Shown: positions 7,256 to 15,398 of the stretch, piece by piece
Layout: each line of letters begins with the position of its first letter
Numbering within the stretch: position 1 is the stretch's first letter
NCBI GenBank assembly: GCA_014238595.1
Contig: JABAAV010000020.1
Location: 1-19,683 of the forward strand
Reading direction: 5' to 3'
DNA length: 19,683 nt
Source: Myxococcales bacterium
GTDB lineage: Bacteria; Myxococcota_A; Polyangia; Haliangiales; J016
Notes under the pieces: model-generated
Told to the model about the DNA's origin: nothing
What the model saw: the letters and a program-made list of their open reading frames with translations, nothing else
The model's database searches: none
Translations under genes and position numbers: made by a program

Positions 7256-8866
7256 TTAGGTAACATCTGTAATGAGAATCGGTGGATGTTTCAACACAGA
7301 AACTTGTGCACTAGCTCCCATGATAGAACGTCCCATAGCAATGGCTTCAGTTAATGTATCTGCGCATTTCCAACCAAGCATTTCTGGAACCGTTTTATTA
7401 TCAGCACCCACAACAATCACTTCTCCAATTTTTTCACGACCGCGCTGTCCCCAATACCACATGTAAAAAGGATGTGCGCCATGATAGGCATGACCATGAC
7501 GATAAAGCTCAATGTAACTCGGGTTATATGCAAATTCATCTTGGTATTTTTGTTCTAATTCATAAGCATCTGTGGTTTCAGGAAGAAGTCTGTTAAAAAA
7601 TTCAATATAAGAAGGATGATGTTCTGAATCAAATCGGTCTGAACAAGGATGAGTAATGATCATGACACCACCATCTTTAAGCAAGGACCGTCCTCGATAC
7701 ATATGATAATAATATCCAAGTGCCATCACTTGCACTAAAATAGGGTTCAATGCTTTCGAATTCACATTGTATGGAGAAATATACGTAATACCACTAATTA
7801 AAATGTCAGCTTGACCTTCTACGTTCACACAATATTGTTTGTATGATTTGTCCAATGTTTTCTTATGTGCGGGGTCACAAGCACCTGCGTAACAAGCGAT
7901 TAACTCATAGGCAGCTGGTGTTCTCATGAATATTTCACGACGCATCGCAAAAGGCATTTTATCTAATGCCCATTTTGCACTATGAAATTTAAGCCAATCT
8001 TTTTCGGTAAAATCATCTTCATTTTTCATCAAAAAATCGAGAGGTCCTGCGAATGTACGATTGTTTAGAACGGTTTCAATGTGAAACACTTTCATGTTTT
8101 CTTCGCAAACACGTCCAATCCGTTCTACGCTGTGGGCAAGCGCAGATTTTTCAGGATGCATAAAGGAATCAGAATCTACGATAGATTTAGGTGTATGATG
8201 TGCTTTAAGACTTTCATAACCGCATAGTCCTACAGCAACAGATTTATGACCTCCAGACATAGGGACAAGGTTAATGTTTGAATAAATGATCAAATCAGAT
8301 TCAGCGGCACGTAAATTTGTTTCAACCAATTCACCATGTCTAGTCTTGCCCAATTCAATCATATTGTCTGGATCACAGGCATCATGATTGTAAAGTTGAT
8401 CTGGCCAATATTGATTCCAGACCTTGTCACCCACCATGCGACGAATTTCTTTTGGAGTCATACGACGATGCAATGATGTCGCAATAATAATATGCACGTC
8501 ATCTACACCGTGATCGGCAAGCATTTCACAAACAATGTTAAGTGTTATTTCACGGATGTCGGGACGATGCATCATTGGCAATGGCAATGAAATATCATCA
8601 ACAGCAATGGTCACTTTCATCCCTGGTTCCAACATAGAATGTAATGGATCCATCCCTTCAGGATGATTTAATGCATAACGAATCGCTGCTACAGGATTTG
8701 CCACACCAGCAATGGGTTGCTGTGGATAAATAACACGTGTGCCAACTGGTAAATCTTCTAAAAGAAAATTTTCACCATGAAACAAAATGCGCGGAGCAGA
8801 GTCGTTATCAATGGTAACAATGGGCTCTTTTGATCCTTCTTTATAACGTGATCCTGTGGTTCGCAT
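7256..8866 (-). CDS. LarA-like (DUF2088) protein of the ether-lipid locus
   Basis: 536 residues, longer than the roughly 425 of nickel-pincer lactate racemase LarA. The N-terminal half follows the LarA pattern: VDDISLPLP at 89-97, ATSLHRRMTPKEI (His133), NHD (His161), SGGHKSVAVG (Lys208) and KAHH (223-224). By memory alignment these correspond to the LarA Asp72 region, His108, His174, the pincer-binding Lys184 and His200. The position of the lactate-binding Arg75 appears to be Leu94, so lactate racemization is unlikely; an isomerase or hydride-transfer role on a lipid head-group precursor is a guess. The C-terminal part is rich in His, Tyr and Trp (about 450-475). It sits 19 bp after the HAD gene and 6 bp before elbD. 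No larB, larC or larE pincer-synthesis genes are in the window. Confidence 0.78.
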   Translation of the reverse strand: MRTTGSRYKEGSKEPIVTIDNDSAPRILFHGENFLLEDLPVGTRVIYPQQPIAGVANPVAAIRYALNHPEGMDPLHSMLEPGMKVTIAVDDISLPLPMMHRPDIREITLNIVCEMLADHGVDDVHIIIATSLHRRMTPKEIRRMVGDKVWNQYWPDQLYNHDACDPDNMIELGKTRHGELVETNLRAAESDLIIYSNINLVPMSGGHKSVAVGLCGYESLKAHHTPKSIVDSDSFMHPEKSALAHSVERIGRVCEENMKVFHIETVLNNRTFAGPLDFLMKNEDDFTEKDWLKFHSAKWALDKMPFAMRREIFMRTPAAYELIACYAGACDPAHKKTLDKSYKQYCVNVEGQADILISGITYISPYNVNSKALNPILVQVMALGYYYHMYRGRSLLKDGGVMIITHPCSDRFDSEHHPSYIEFFNRLLPETTDAYELEQKYQDEFAYNPSYIELYRHGHAYHGAHPFYMWYWGQRGREKIGEVIVVGADNKTVPEMLGWKCADTLTEAIAMGRSIMGASAQVSVLKHPPILITDVT

Positions 8867-8885
8867 TTTTTACAATCCCTTCACT

Positions 8886-9563
8886 TTAATTCAAATTAAT
8901 CATAGGCCAATGATAGGCACGGGCAACAGAACGCAATCGAAAATCAGGGTTTACGGCAGTAGGATGTCCAACAACCGTTAACATCGGATAATCAGAATAA
9001 CTATCGGAATAAGCGTAACTTTGTGAAAGATCAATGGCATTTTCATCGGCATATTTACGAATAACATCAGATTTGGTGACGCCTGCAATAAATGGTTTGG
9101 TCAATTTTCCATTGGCATAACCATCAACAAATTCAAGTCTATTTGCAATAACATCATCGACTTCAAGATATCGAGCCAGTGGTTTGACCGTAAAATCTAG
9201 CGCACCTGTGACCAACACTTGACGACATCCAGATCTACGTGACTCCTCAATCAATCCTTTAGAACGTGCATAAAGATTAGGTTTAATAGCTTTATCAAAC
9301 AATTCTTCTGCTAAAACAACTAACCTATCTTCTGATGCACCGCGATACATTTTATAAAAAATCTCATTAAACCATTTCCGTGAGATAACATCTGCTGCGA
9401 CAAACAGTGGAATAGATAATGTTGTCTGTGTAATCTTTAAAAACGATTTTAACAACTCAGGCTGACGAAGTGCGTAAAATGCAAATGAATGGACAATATT
9501 GGTTTTAATCAATGTCCCATCTACATCATAAAATGCAGCCGTTTTCTCACGATGGTTGGGCAT
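8886..9563 (-). CDS. HAD-IB family phosphatase of the ether-lipid locus
   Basis: A 225-residue phosphohydrolase of HAD subfamily IB (SerB/CicA-like). All four HAD motifs are visible: DVDGT with nucleophile Asp13 and acid/base Asp15, Thr119-Gly in motif II, Lys164 in GVTKSDVI, and SDSYSDYP with Asp187/Asp191. The cap region (about 20-95) is rich in hydrophobic and aromatic residues, as in members acting on lipid phosphates. In mycobacteria a HAD-IB domain is fused to a PlsC acyltransferase, and here the acyltransferase is the last domain of the megasynthase two genes away. Removing phosphate from an alkyl- or acyl-glycerol phosphate is therefore a reasonable inference. Phosphoserine phosphatase is the alternative but fits the context less well. 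No clear Shine-Dalgarno precedes the ATG. Confidence 0.85.
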   Translation of the reverse strand: MPNHREKTAAFYDVDGTLIKTNIVHSFAFYALRQPELLKSFLKITQTTLSIPLFVAADVISRKWFNEIFYKMYRGASEDRLVVLAEELFDKAIKPNLYARSKGLIEESRRSGCRQVLVTGALDFTVKPLARYLEVDDVIANRLEFVDGYANGKLTKPFIAGVTKSDVIRKYADENAIDLSQSYAYSDSYSDYPMLTVVGHPTAVNPDFRLRSVARAYHWPMINLN

Positions 9564-9602
9564 GGTGTACGCGTCGGATTCTGCTGGAATTGTGAAAATC
9601 TG

Positions 9603-9818
9603 TCAACTCATCGCGTTAAACATCAAAAGCCCACCCAAAATTAGATAAATAATTCCGATAAGAATATGATGTTTCCGAGACATTCCGTACAAACCACGAT
9701 GCTGACGAAGATTCGATTGTGCCTGATATCCCCATAGTGCCATTTTGATACGAAAAACACCATAAATGAGAACAACACCTGCAACCAAACCAGTCAACCA
9801 TGGTGGTAAGGACATCAT
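9603..9818 (-). CDS. Small two-helix membrane protein
   Basis: 71 residues, family not recognised. Two hydrophobic segments (about 7-28 and 49-68) flank a basic loop of about 20 residues (SNLRQHRGLYGMSRKHH), which the positive-inside rule places in the cytoplasm, with both termini outside. The start is a double ATG at 9818 that forms an ATGA overlap with the aminotransferase stop, preceded by GGAAAAGAG, so coupled translation is likely. The tight join and the downstream HAD gene 39 bp away suggest it belongs to the same transcript. A partner or scaffold for a membrane lipid enzyme is possible but unproven. Confidence 0.7.
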   Translation of the reverse strand: MMSLPPWLTGLVAGVVLIYGVFRIKMALWGYQAQSNLRQHRGLYGMSRKHHILIGIIYLILGGLLMFNAMS

Positions 9819-10681
9819 GGCTCTTTTCCTGTGGCAACTTGAGCTAAATAATCATTGTACGCCGTCATTAATGTCAATGTCACCTCTCCAGGTGCATTCA
9901 ATGGCTTATTGTCGATATGTGACACAGGTATTATTCCACGAATGGTACTGGTCAAAAATGCTTCATCAGCGGCTTTAAGTTCATCCGGTGTAATCAGAGA
10001 TTCTGTAACAGGCTGCTTCATAGCATAGGCAAGCGTCATGATAGCTTGGCGTGTAACACCTTTTAGAATACCACTTTCAGCAGATGGTGTGCCTATATGA
10101 CCATCTTTGATCATGAAAATATTCGATGTACTACCTTCCGCAATACACCCCAACATATTGCACATGATGGCCTCTTCAGCACCCTGTTTTTTCCCTTCAG
10201 AAAGTGCAAGAATATTGTTAAGATAATTGCCTGATTTTATTGCAGGATTTAAAGCATCCTTAACATTACGCCGTACATCAACTATCGCAATACGGACACC
10301 CTCAATATAATGTTGCTCTGGAGGTAATTTCAACGATTGAGCAATAATTACGACCCTAGGATTATCGGCCAATGATGTATCTAATCCCAACGGTCCCGAT
10401 CCTCGTGTCACGATCAATCGTACATAGGCATCACTCTGATCAAAGCTTGCCAATGTTGTTTCCATGGATGCAATCAAGGCTTGCCTAGGGGGTAAAACCA
10501 ACCCAATACCATGAGCCGATTGTTCGAGTCGGTCTAAGTGATAATCACGTCCGACCAAATAATCACCTGAGGTTCGCATGACTTCGTAAACACTATCACC
10601 ATACAAAAAACCTCGGTCAAAAACAGAGATAACCGCATCCTTTTCATCATGAAGATGACCATCTATAGAGACTTTAATCAT
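9815..10681 (-). CDS. Class IV PLP aminotransferase / aminodeoxychorismate lyase family
   Basis: 288 residues, full length for the fold IV PLP family that holds branched-chain and D-amino-acid aminotransferases and PabC. Visible: DRGFLYGDSVYEVMRT at 22-37, the PLP lysine Lys149 in NPAIKSGNYLN, Glu182 in IAEGSTSNIF, and the phosphate-binding TSTIRG at 244-249. The overall pattern is closest to D-amino-acid aminotransferase and PabC types. Because pabA lies about 0.5 kb away (opposite side of a DUF721 gene) and no pabC is otherwise visible, a 4-amino-4-deoxychorismate lyase role is attractive. It also heads the ether-lipid operon, so a lipid-linked role cannot be excluded. It overlaps the membrane-protein gene by ATGA. 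Class is sure, substrate is not. Confidence 0.85.
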   Translation of the reverse strand: MIKVSIDGHLHDEKDAVISVFDRGFLYGDSVYEVMRTSGDYLVGRDYHLDRLEQSAHGIGLVLPPRQALIASMETTLASFDQSDAYVRLIVTRGSGPLGLDTSLADNPRVVIIAQSLKLPPEQHYIEGVRIAIVDVRRNVKDALNPAIKSGNYLNNILALSEGKKQGAEEAIMCNMLGCIAEGSTSNIFMIKDGHIGTPSAESGILKGVTRQAIMTLAYAMKQPVTESLITPDELKAADEAFLTSTIRGIIPVSHIDNKPLNAPGEVTLTLMTAYNDYLAQVATGKEP

Positions 10682-10799
10682 AGGGCTTATGTTCGTTACG
10701 ATCTACAGCAATGAATCCATACACGAAATAACAGACCTAAGGCAATACTTTTAAAAACTATGGAATCACAATGTTTTCTAAGAAACCATGAATAAACTC

Positions 10800-10829
10800 A
10801 TTATATGAAATCATGGATGATTTTGTATA
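10800..10829 (-). promoter_or_regulatory. Likely promoter of the aminotransferase-elb-pdxJ operon
   Basis: A perfect TATAAT on the minus strand (10805-10800) lies 18 bp after TATACA (10829-10824), which matches TTGACA at four of six positions. Transcription would start near 10793, leaving a leader of about 110 bases in which I see no riboswitch-like structure. The 168-bp gap 10682-10849 must also hold the control region of the divergent DUF721 gene. Confidence 0.42.
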
Positions 10830-10849
10830 AGCTATGTTACGTTTAGTTT

Positions 10850-11200
10850 GTGCGTAACACAAGGACACAAAAGCCAAGCATTAAAACACGTCATAAAGCC
10901 ATGCTTCCGATAGCTTCAACGCTTAAGCATCTGCTTGATTTAAAAGGTTTATCTGAACCTATGCGTTATCAAAGATTGGTTCTTGCATGGGATATGATTG
11001 TGGGTCATGAGTTCGCACTTTGTACTAAAATAAAATCAGTCCATCATCAAACTTTGACCGTCTATGTAACCAACTCTATCACACTGTCAGAACTTGGTTT
11101 TCAAAAACAAGCGATCATTGAAAAAATCCAAGAACAATTTGGCAAACCTTACCTTGTTACGGATATTCGTTTTGTTTTATCGTCATTGAGAAAACTTTAA
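10850..11200 (+). CDS. DUF721/DciA-like protein
   Basis: 116 residues matching the DUF721 family, whose best studied member DciA helps load the replicative helicase DnaB. The pattern L-x-x-L-L near the start, then WDMIVGHEFALCTKIKSV, LTVYVTNSITLSEL and a C-terminal helix with QKQAIIEKI fits the compact alpha-beta KH-like fold of the family. The basic leader of about 17 residues precedes the domain. The GTG at 10850 gives the longest frame; an in-frame ATG at 10901 would remove the basic leader; neither has a good Shine-Dalgarno. The gene runs divergently from the aminotransferase and its last 18 bp overlap the end of pabA. Helicase loading here is inferred from the family, not from context. 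Confidence 0.7.
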   Translation: MRNTRTQKPSIKTRHKAMLPIASTLKHLLDLKGLSEPMRYQRLVLAWDMIVGHEFALCTKIKSVHHQTLTVYVTNSITLSELGFQKQAIIEKIQEQFGKPYLVTDIRFVLSSLRKL

Positions 11201-11821
11201 ACTGTCTCGATAGTAATCAATAGAGCCTTGATCTTGAAGCTCTTCACGATCTGTCATTGCTAAAAAATTATAAAGCAATTGTTTGCCACAATCACTGCCA
11301 ATAGATTCGGGATGAAATTGTACTGTCTCGACTGGTGTTTCACTGTTGATAGCACGAAGTCCCATAATTTCACCATCAGAAGTTTCAGCAGTGATTTTCA
11401 TGTTTTCAGGAATCGATCGTCGATCCAATGCCAATGAATGATATCTCATCACAGACAACGGGGTTTCAAGCCCCACAAAAACCCCCTGCCCATCATGATG
11501 AATCAACGATGTTTTTCCATGAACAAGAGTTTTGGCAGGAACAACATGGGCACCAACAACTTCTCCTACAATTTGATGCCCCAAACAAACACCTAACAAA
11601 GGGATATTGCCCCAGATTTGACGAATAAGCGCCATACAGATGCCTGCTTGCTTAGGCCAACAAGGCCCTGGAGAAATAACAATATAAGCGGGATTTAAGG
11701 CTTCAATATCATCGATAGATATCGCATCATTGCGAACGACTTTAACTTCTTGCCTTGCCTCACCAAAATACTGCGCTAAATTAAAGACAAATGAATCATA
11801 ATTATCAATTAAAAGCAGCAT
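11183..11821 (-). CDS. pabA: Glutamine amidotransferase subunit, PabA/TrpG type
   Basis: 212-residue class I glutamine amidotransferase. It releases ammonia from glutamine for aminodeoxychorismate synthase (with PabB) or anthranilate synthase (with TrpE). The N-terminal LLIDNYDSFVFNLAQYF is characteristic. The triad is visible as Cys79 in GVCLGHQ and His170/Glu172 in FHPES. HGK at 101-103 and YHSL are also conserved. In the oxyanion-strand motif SPGPCWPKQAGI, Trp and Lys-Gln replace the usual Thr and Asn/Asp-Glu. I prefer pabA because folC, glyA, purN and a possible pabC are close and no trp gene is seen; in many bacteria one subunit serves both pathways. Neither pabB nor trpE is in the window. 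Its start is 22 bp from that of glyA, on the opposite strand. Confidence 0.88.
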   Translation of the reverse strand: MLLLIDNYDSFVFNLAQYFGEARQEVKVVRNDAISIDDIEALNPAYIVISPGPCWPKQAGICMALIRQIWGNIPLLGVCLGHQIVGEVVGAHVVPAKTLVHGKTSLIHHDGQGVFVGLETPLSVMRYHSLALDRRSIPENMKITAETSDGEIMGLRAINSETPVETVQFHPESIGSDCGKQLLYNFLAMTDREELQDQGSIDYYRDSLKFSQ

Positions 11822-11843
11822 CGTTTACGTAGGATACATTACT

Positions 11844-13097
11844 ATGTCATCTCTTTCCGTTATTGATCCAGCTATAAGTACCCTTATTGACCAAGAGACT
11901 CTTCGTCAACGAGACACAATTCGCCTCATTGCTTCAGAAAATTACGTATCACAAGCCGTGCTAGAAGCAACCGGTTCTGTCTTAACAAACAAATATTCTG
12001 AAGGATATGCGGGACGAAGATACTATGAAGGTCAAGAAAATATTGATGCAATTGAGCGCATAGCACAAAATCGTGCCACTGCATTGTTCAAGGCGGACCA
12101 TGCCAATGTTCAATCTTATTCAGGTTCACCAGCAAATCTTGCTGTCTTTTTAGCATTCCTCAAACCTGGTGATACTGTCATGGGCTTATCACTCCCAGCA
12201 GGAGGACATTTAACACATGGATGGCATGTATCTATCACGGGAAAATTTTTCCGTTCCGTATCTTATGGCGTACGCAAAGAAGATGGATACATTGACTATG
12301 ATGAAGTCCGCAGCCTTGCAAAAAAAGAAAAACCCAAGCTTTTAATTGCGGGAGGAACAGCGATTTCTCGCATTATTGATTTTTCCATTTTTGCTGATAT
12401 TGCAAACGAGATTGGTGCTATTTTTCACGCTGACATTGCACATATTGCAGGTCTTGTTGCAGCTGGTGTTCATCCATCACCAGTGCCTTATGCCGATGTT
12501 GTAACATCAACAACACACAAAACATTGCGTGGTCCTCGTGGCGGTATCATTTTATGCAAAGAAGAGCATAAATCTGCATTAGATCGTGCAGTATTTCCTG
12601 GATTACAAGGAGGACCACATAATCACACAACAGCAGCTATAGCCGTTGCTTTGCATGAAGCATCACAACCTCAATTTGTTACCTATGCACAAAACATCGT
12701 CAAAAATTCTCAAGCATTAGCTCAACACTTAATAGAGCAAGGGTTTTCTTTGATATCGGGGGGAACAGACAATCATTTAATTCTCTGTGATTTAACACCT
12801 CAACAGGTTTCAGGAAAAATCGCAGCACAAGCACTCAACAATGCTGGCATTGTTGCCAATTGCAATTCAATTCCATTTGATCCTAGAAAACCATTTGATC
12901 CTTCAGGGTTACGTATCGGAACAGCCGCTGTAACCAGTCGCAACATGAAAGAACCCCAAATGATTCAAATAGCGACATGGATTCATCAAATTATCTCAGA
13001 TCCAACCAATGAATCATTGCAAAATAACATCCGAAATCAAGTCAAGGAACTTTGTGTCAGTTTTCCCGCACCAGGAATACTTATAGCGGATCATTAA
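11844..13097 (+). CDS. glyA: Serine hydroxymethyltransferase GlyA
   Basis: 417 residues, the normal bacterial length. GlyA interconverts serine and glycine and is the main entry of one-carbon units into tetrahydrofolate. Visible: RLIASENY at 27-34, TNKYSEGYAGRRYYEG at 48-63, the cofactor Asp197 in HADIAHIAGL, and the PLP lysine Lys226 in TSTTHKTLRGPRGG. The ATG at 11844 has AGGA 9 bases upstream. The last 17 bp overlap the end of convergent folC. The divergent pabA starts only 22 bp away, so at least one promoter must lie inside the neighbouring coding region. Its glycine and methylene-THF products feed the purine genes to the right. Confidence 0.97.
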   Translation: MSSLSVIDPAISTLIDQETLRQRDTIRLIASENYVSQAVLEATGSVLTNKYSEGYAGRRYYEGQENIDAIERIAQNRATALFKADHANVQSYSGSPANLAVFLAFLKPGDTVMGLSLPAGGHLTHGWHVSITGKFFRSVSYGVRKEDGYIDYDEVRSLAKKEKPKLLIAGGTAISRIIDFSIFADIANEIGAIFHADIAHIAGLVAAGVHPSPVPYADVVTSTTHKTLRGPRGGIILCKEEHKSALDRAVFPGLQGGPHNHTTAAIAVALHEASQPQFVTYAQNIVKNSQALAQHLIEQGFSLISGGTDNHLILCDLTPQQVSGKIAAQALNNAGIVANCNSIPFDPRKPFDPSGLRIGTAAVTSRNMKEPQMIQIATWIHQIISDPTNESLQNNIRNQVKELCVSFPAPGILIADH

Positions 13098-14355
13098 TCG
13101 CTATAGGATCTATGTCATTCTTGGTGTTGAACCATCGATAAACTTCACCGGCCAAATACAATGAGCCAAAGCAAACCACTGTATTTGTTTGGGTCATATC
13201 GATGGCATGTTCAATGGCTTTCGATGGATGAGCAAGCACCATCACAGACTCGGTTGGAACAGTCTGACATAGCACCTCTTTGATTGTGTGAGCACTCATA
13301 CTTCGTTCTTGATTTGCCTGTGTCACGATCCATTGTGCATCATTTGATAAAAATGGTGTCAATAAGTCTTGCGGATTTTTGTCTTTAGAAATCGAAACAA
13401 CATAGACCCAAGGCCCATTAAATTGTGTCTCTAAAGCATCAAACAACGCATGACAAGCATGGCTATTATGTGCACCATCAACAATCATATTGTCATGCAC
13501 ATGATCCATTCTTCCCAATAGTGATGTGTTGGAAAATCCCTCTTGATAATCAATTTCATCAATAATGACATTTGCTTTCTGAGCAATGGTGGCAATAGCC
13601 ATCTCTGCACAAGCAGCATTATCTCGTTGATATTTTCCAGACAATCCTAATTGGCCTTGATGAAAACAAAGATCATGATTGTGGCGTACTTGATTGATGG
13701 CAATATCTGGAGTCGCTTGCATTAACAACATGTCGCCATCATCAATGCTTGATGTACCTAAAATAGCAGTGCCATTGTGACGCCATATTCCTGATTTTTC
13801 TCGGGCAATTTCGGCCAATGAATTTCCAAGGTATTGTTGATGGTCCAATGCAACACCTGTGATCACAGCAACATCAACATCCATGACAGTCGTAGAATCC
13901 AACCGTCCTCCCATACCTACTTCCCAAATAACAACCTCGACAGATGCCCGTGCAAAAAGCAATGCAGCCATTGCTGTTATCACTTCAAAAAACGTCACCA
14001 CCATATCTTTGGATGCTTCAAATACCCGTGTTGCAGCCCAAAGAAGGTCTTCTCGAGAAGCCGGTTGATCATGGATCACAATACGTTCACCGAGATACAA
14101 TAAATGCGGCGAAGTAAAACATCCAACATGCATTTTTCGTTTTAAAACAGATGCAATAAAGGCCACTGTAGAGCCTTTGCCATTCGTACCACCTACTTGA
14201 ATAGAATAAGGAGTCTGATTTTGAGGATTATCCAGCCTCTGAAGGAGTGTCTCTATTCGTGACAGACCAGGTTTGATCCCAAAGTGCCGCAATCCGTAAA
14301 GTTCTCTGAGCATTGATTCATAGCGTTTGTCTATTTCATCTTGGCTTAAAACCAT
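13081..14355 (-). CDS. folC: Folylpolyglutamate/dihydrofolate synthase FolC
   Basis: 424-residue Mur-ligase-like ATPase that adds glutamate to dihydropteroate and/or to folates, keeping them in the cell and active. GTNGKGS at 56-62 is the ATP loop, SPHLLYLGERI the conserved folate/omega-loop region, VWEVGMGGRLDSTTVMD the central metal and nucleotide segment, and DGAHNSHACH the C-terminal domain motif. The GLRHFGIKPGLSRIETLL start is typical. It overlaps the accD stop by 10 bp, and accD-folC is a pair conserved in many bacteria. The C-terminal end overlaps glyA tail-to-tail by 17 bp. Whether it has both synthase activities cannot be told from the sequence alone. Confidence 0.95.
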   Translation of the reverse strand: MVLSQDEIDKRYESMLRELYGLRHFGIKPGLSRIETLLQRLDNPQNQTPYSIQVGGTNGKGSTVAFIASVLKRKMHVGCFTSPHLLYLGERIVIHDQPASREDLLWAATRVFEASKDMVVTFFEVITAMAALLFARASVEVVIWEVGMGGRLDSTTVMDVDVAVITGVALDHQQYLGNSLAEIAREKSGIWRHNGTAILGTSSIDDGDMLLMQATPDIAINQVRHNHDLCFHQGQLGLSGKYQRDNAACAEMAIATIAQKANVIIDEIDYQEGFSNTSLLGRMDHVHDNMIVDGAHNSHACHALFDALETQFNGPWVYVVSISKDKNPQDLLTPFLSNDAQWIVTQANQERSMSAHTIKEVLCQTVPTESVMVLAHPSKAIEHAIDMTQTNTVVCFGSLYLAGEVYRWFNTKNDIDPIAINDPL

Positions 14356-15185
14356 GCCAAAAGTCGTCCCAGTGTTGCTGCCATTTCATGACGAGGAACG
14401 ACCATATCAATCATACCGTGTTCTAAAAGAAATTCAGAACGTTGAAACCCATAGGGTAAATTTTGTCCTATAGTTTGTTTGATCACACGAGGACCAGCAA
14501 AGCCGATTAATGCATTGGGTTCTGCGATAATAATATCACCCAACATAGCAACAGATGCCGCGACTCCACCTGTTGTTGGATGGAGAAGCACAGAAATATA
14601 AGGAATATTAGCTTTGAATAGTTTTTCACGTGCCGATGCTGTTTTTGCCATTTGCATCAACGACAACACACCTTCTTGCATGCGTGCACCACCAGATGCT
14701 GAAAGAATAATTGCAGGACAGTTGTTCTCAATGGCACGTTCAAATTGGCGTGTTATTTTTTCACCAACGATAGATCCCATTGAACCACCCATAAATTCAA
14801 AAACAAATACACCTATTTCTACAGGAATATCTGAAATAGTCGCTGAACCAGAACAGTAAGCGTTTGTTGCACCCGTTCGTTTAATAGAAGTCTCTATTTG
14901 TGTTTTATAGGATTGATCATCGATCATAAATTCTAACGGATCTTCGCTTCGCAAATCTTTGTCATGTTCTACAAAACTATCTGGATCAATCAAGTTATCC
15001 ATACGTAACGCCGTTGGAAGGCGTGAATGGTATCCACAATGCGGACAGACGCGATGATGGTCTTTAATATTGTTTTCAACAAGAATTTCACTGCAACCTT
15101 CACAACGAATGGCCATACCTTTAGGAACAGATATTTTCTCATTCAGTTCAGTCGTCAATCCTCTTTTTCTACTCCACCAGCTCAT
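14346..15185 (-). CDS. accD: Acetyl-CoA carboxylase carboxyltransferase subunit beta
   Basis: 279 residues, typical length. With AccA it moves the carboxyl group from carboxybiotin to acetyl-CoA, giving malonyl-CoA for fatty acid synthesis. The N-terminal WWSRKR and a four-cysteine zinc ribbon (Cys28, Cys31, Cys47, Cys50) are the AccD hallmark. The crotonase-like core shows FEFMGGSMGSIVGEK, SASGGARMQEG and HPTTGGVAAS, whose Gly-Gly pairs supply the oxyanion holes. IGFAGPRVIKQTIGQ and GFQRSEFLLEHG are the standard C-terminal motifs. It is transcribed with folC. It supplies the acyl chains later used by the reductase-ligase fusion; accA is not in the window. Confidence 0.97.
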   Translation of the reverse strand: MSWWSRKRGLTTELNEKISVPKGMAIRCEGCSEILVENNIKDHHRVCPHCGYHSRLPTALRMDNLIDPDSFVEHDKDLRSEDPLEFMIDDQSYKTQIETSIKRTGATNAYCSGSATISDIPVEIGVFVFEFMGGSMGSIVGEKITRQFERAIENNCPAIILSASGGARMQEGVLSLMQMAKTASAREKLFKANIPYISVLLHPTTGGVAASVAMLGDIIIAEPNALIGFAGPRVIKQTIGQNLPYGFQRSEFLLEHGMIDMVVPRHEMAATLGRLLAWF

Positions 15186-15263
15186 TACGATTACCTACCT
15201 TAATTTACCCTAATAACGCAACATCAACACGATGACACAACAATCAATGGAGCATATATCATT

Positions 15264-15398
15264 TCAACCGATCATATTATTTAATGCAATGTATTCTGGA
15301 TTTGCTGAATTTTGCTTGAGTTTCACTGTTAAATCGCTCATACAAGCATTGATACGAAGATCGGCAGCTCTAATCGATAAGATAATCCATCTTATCAC
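15264..15398 (-). CDS. Doubtful 44-residue ORF upstream of accD
   Basis: In the 292-bp gap between accD and purM a minus-strand frame has an unusually good Shine-Dalgarno for this window: AAGGAG (15410-15405), 6 bases before a GTG at 15398. The product has a hydrophobic start (about IRWIILSIRAADL) and a polar, Asn-rich end; no family is recognised. The frame extends further upstream without that signal. The start codon is the end of an 8-bp inverted repeat, so the leader may be structured. It could instead be an accD leader element. Evidence is one ribosome-site match. Confidence 0.25.
   Translation of the reverse strand: MIRWIILSIRAADLRINACMSDLTVKLKQNSANPEYIALNNMIG
15376..15396. repeat. Hairpin in the accD-purM intergenic region
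   Basis: A perfect 8-bp inverted repeat, GATAAGAT (15376-15383) and ATCTTATC (15389-15396), with a 5-base loop. It has no T-run on either strand, so it is not a standard terminator. It may be an operator for the divergent accD and purM genes. Nothing else is evident in 15186-15477 beyond AT-rich promoter-like sequence. Confidence 0.5.

Noticed and set aside
7256..8866. Simple annotation as lactate racemase
   Set aside because: Length, the apparent loss of the lactate-binding Arg and the lipid-gene context argue against that substrate.
9815..10681. Branched-chain aminotransferase IlvE
   Set aside because: The fold class fits, but the motif spacing looks closer to the DAAT/PabC type and no branched-chain amino acid genes are nearby.
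13834..14103. Plus-strand frames of 69-89 codons opposite folC
   Set aside because: They are antisense to a well conserved part of folC and show no domain or ribosome site.
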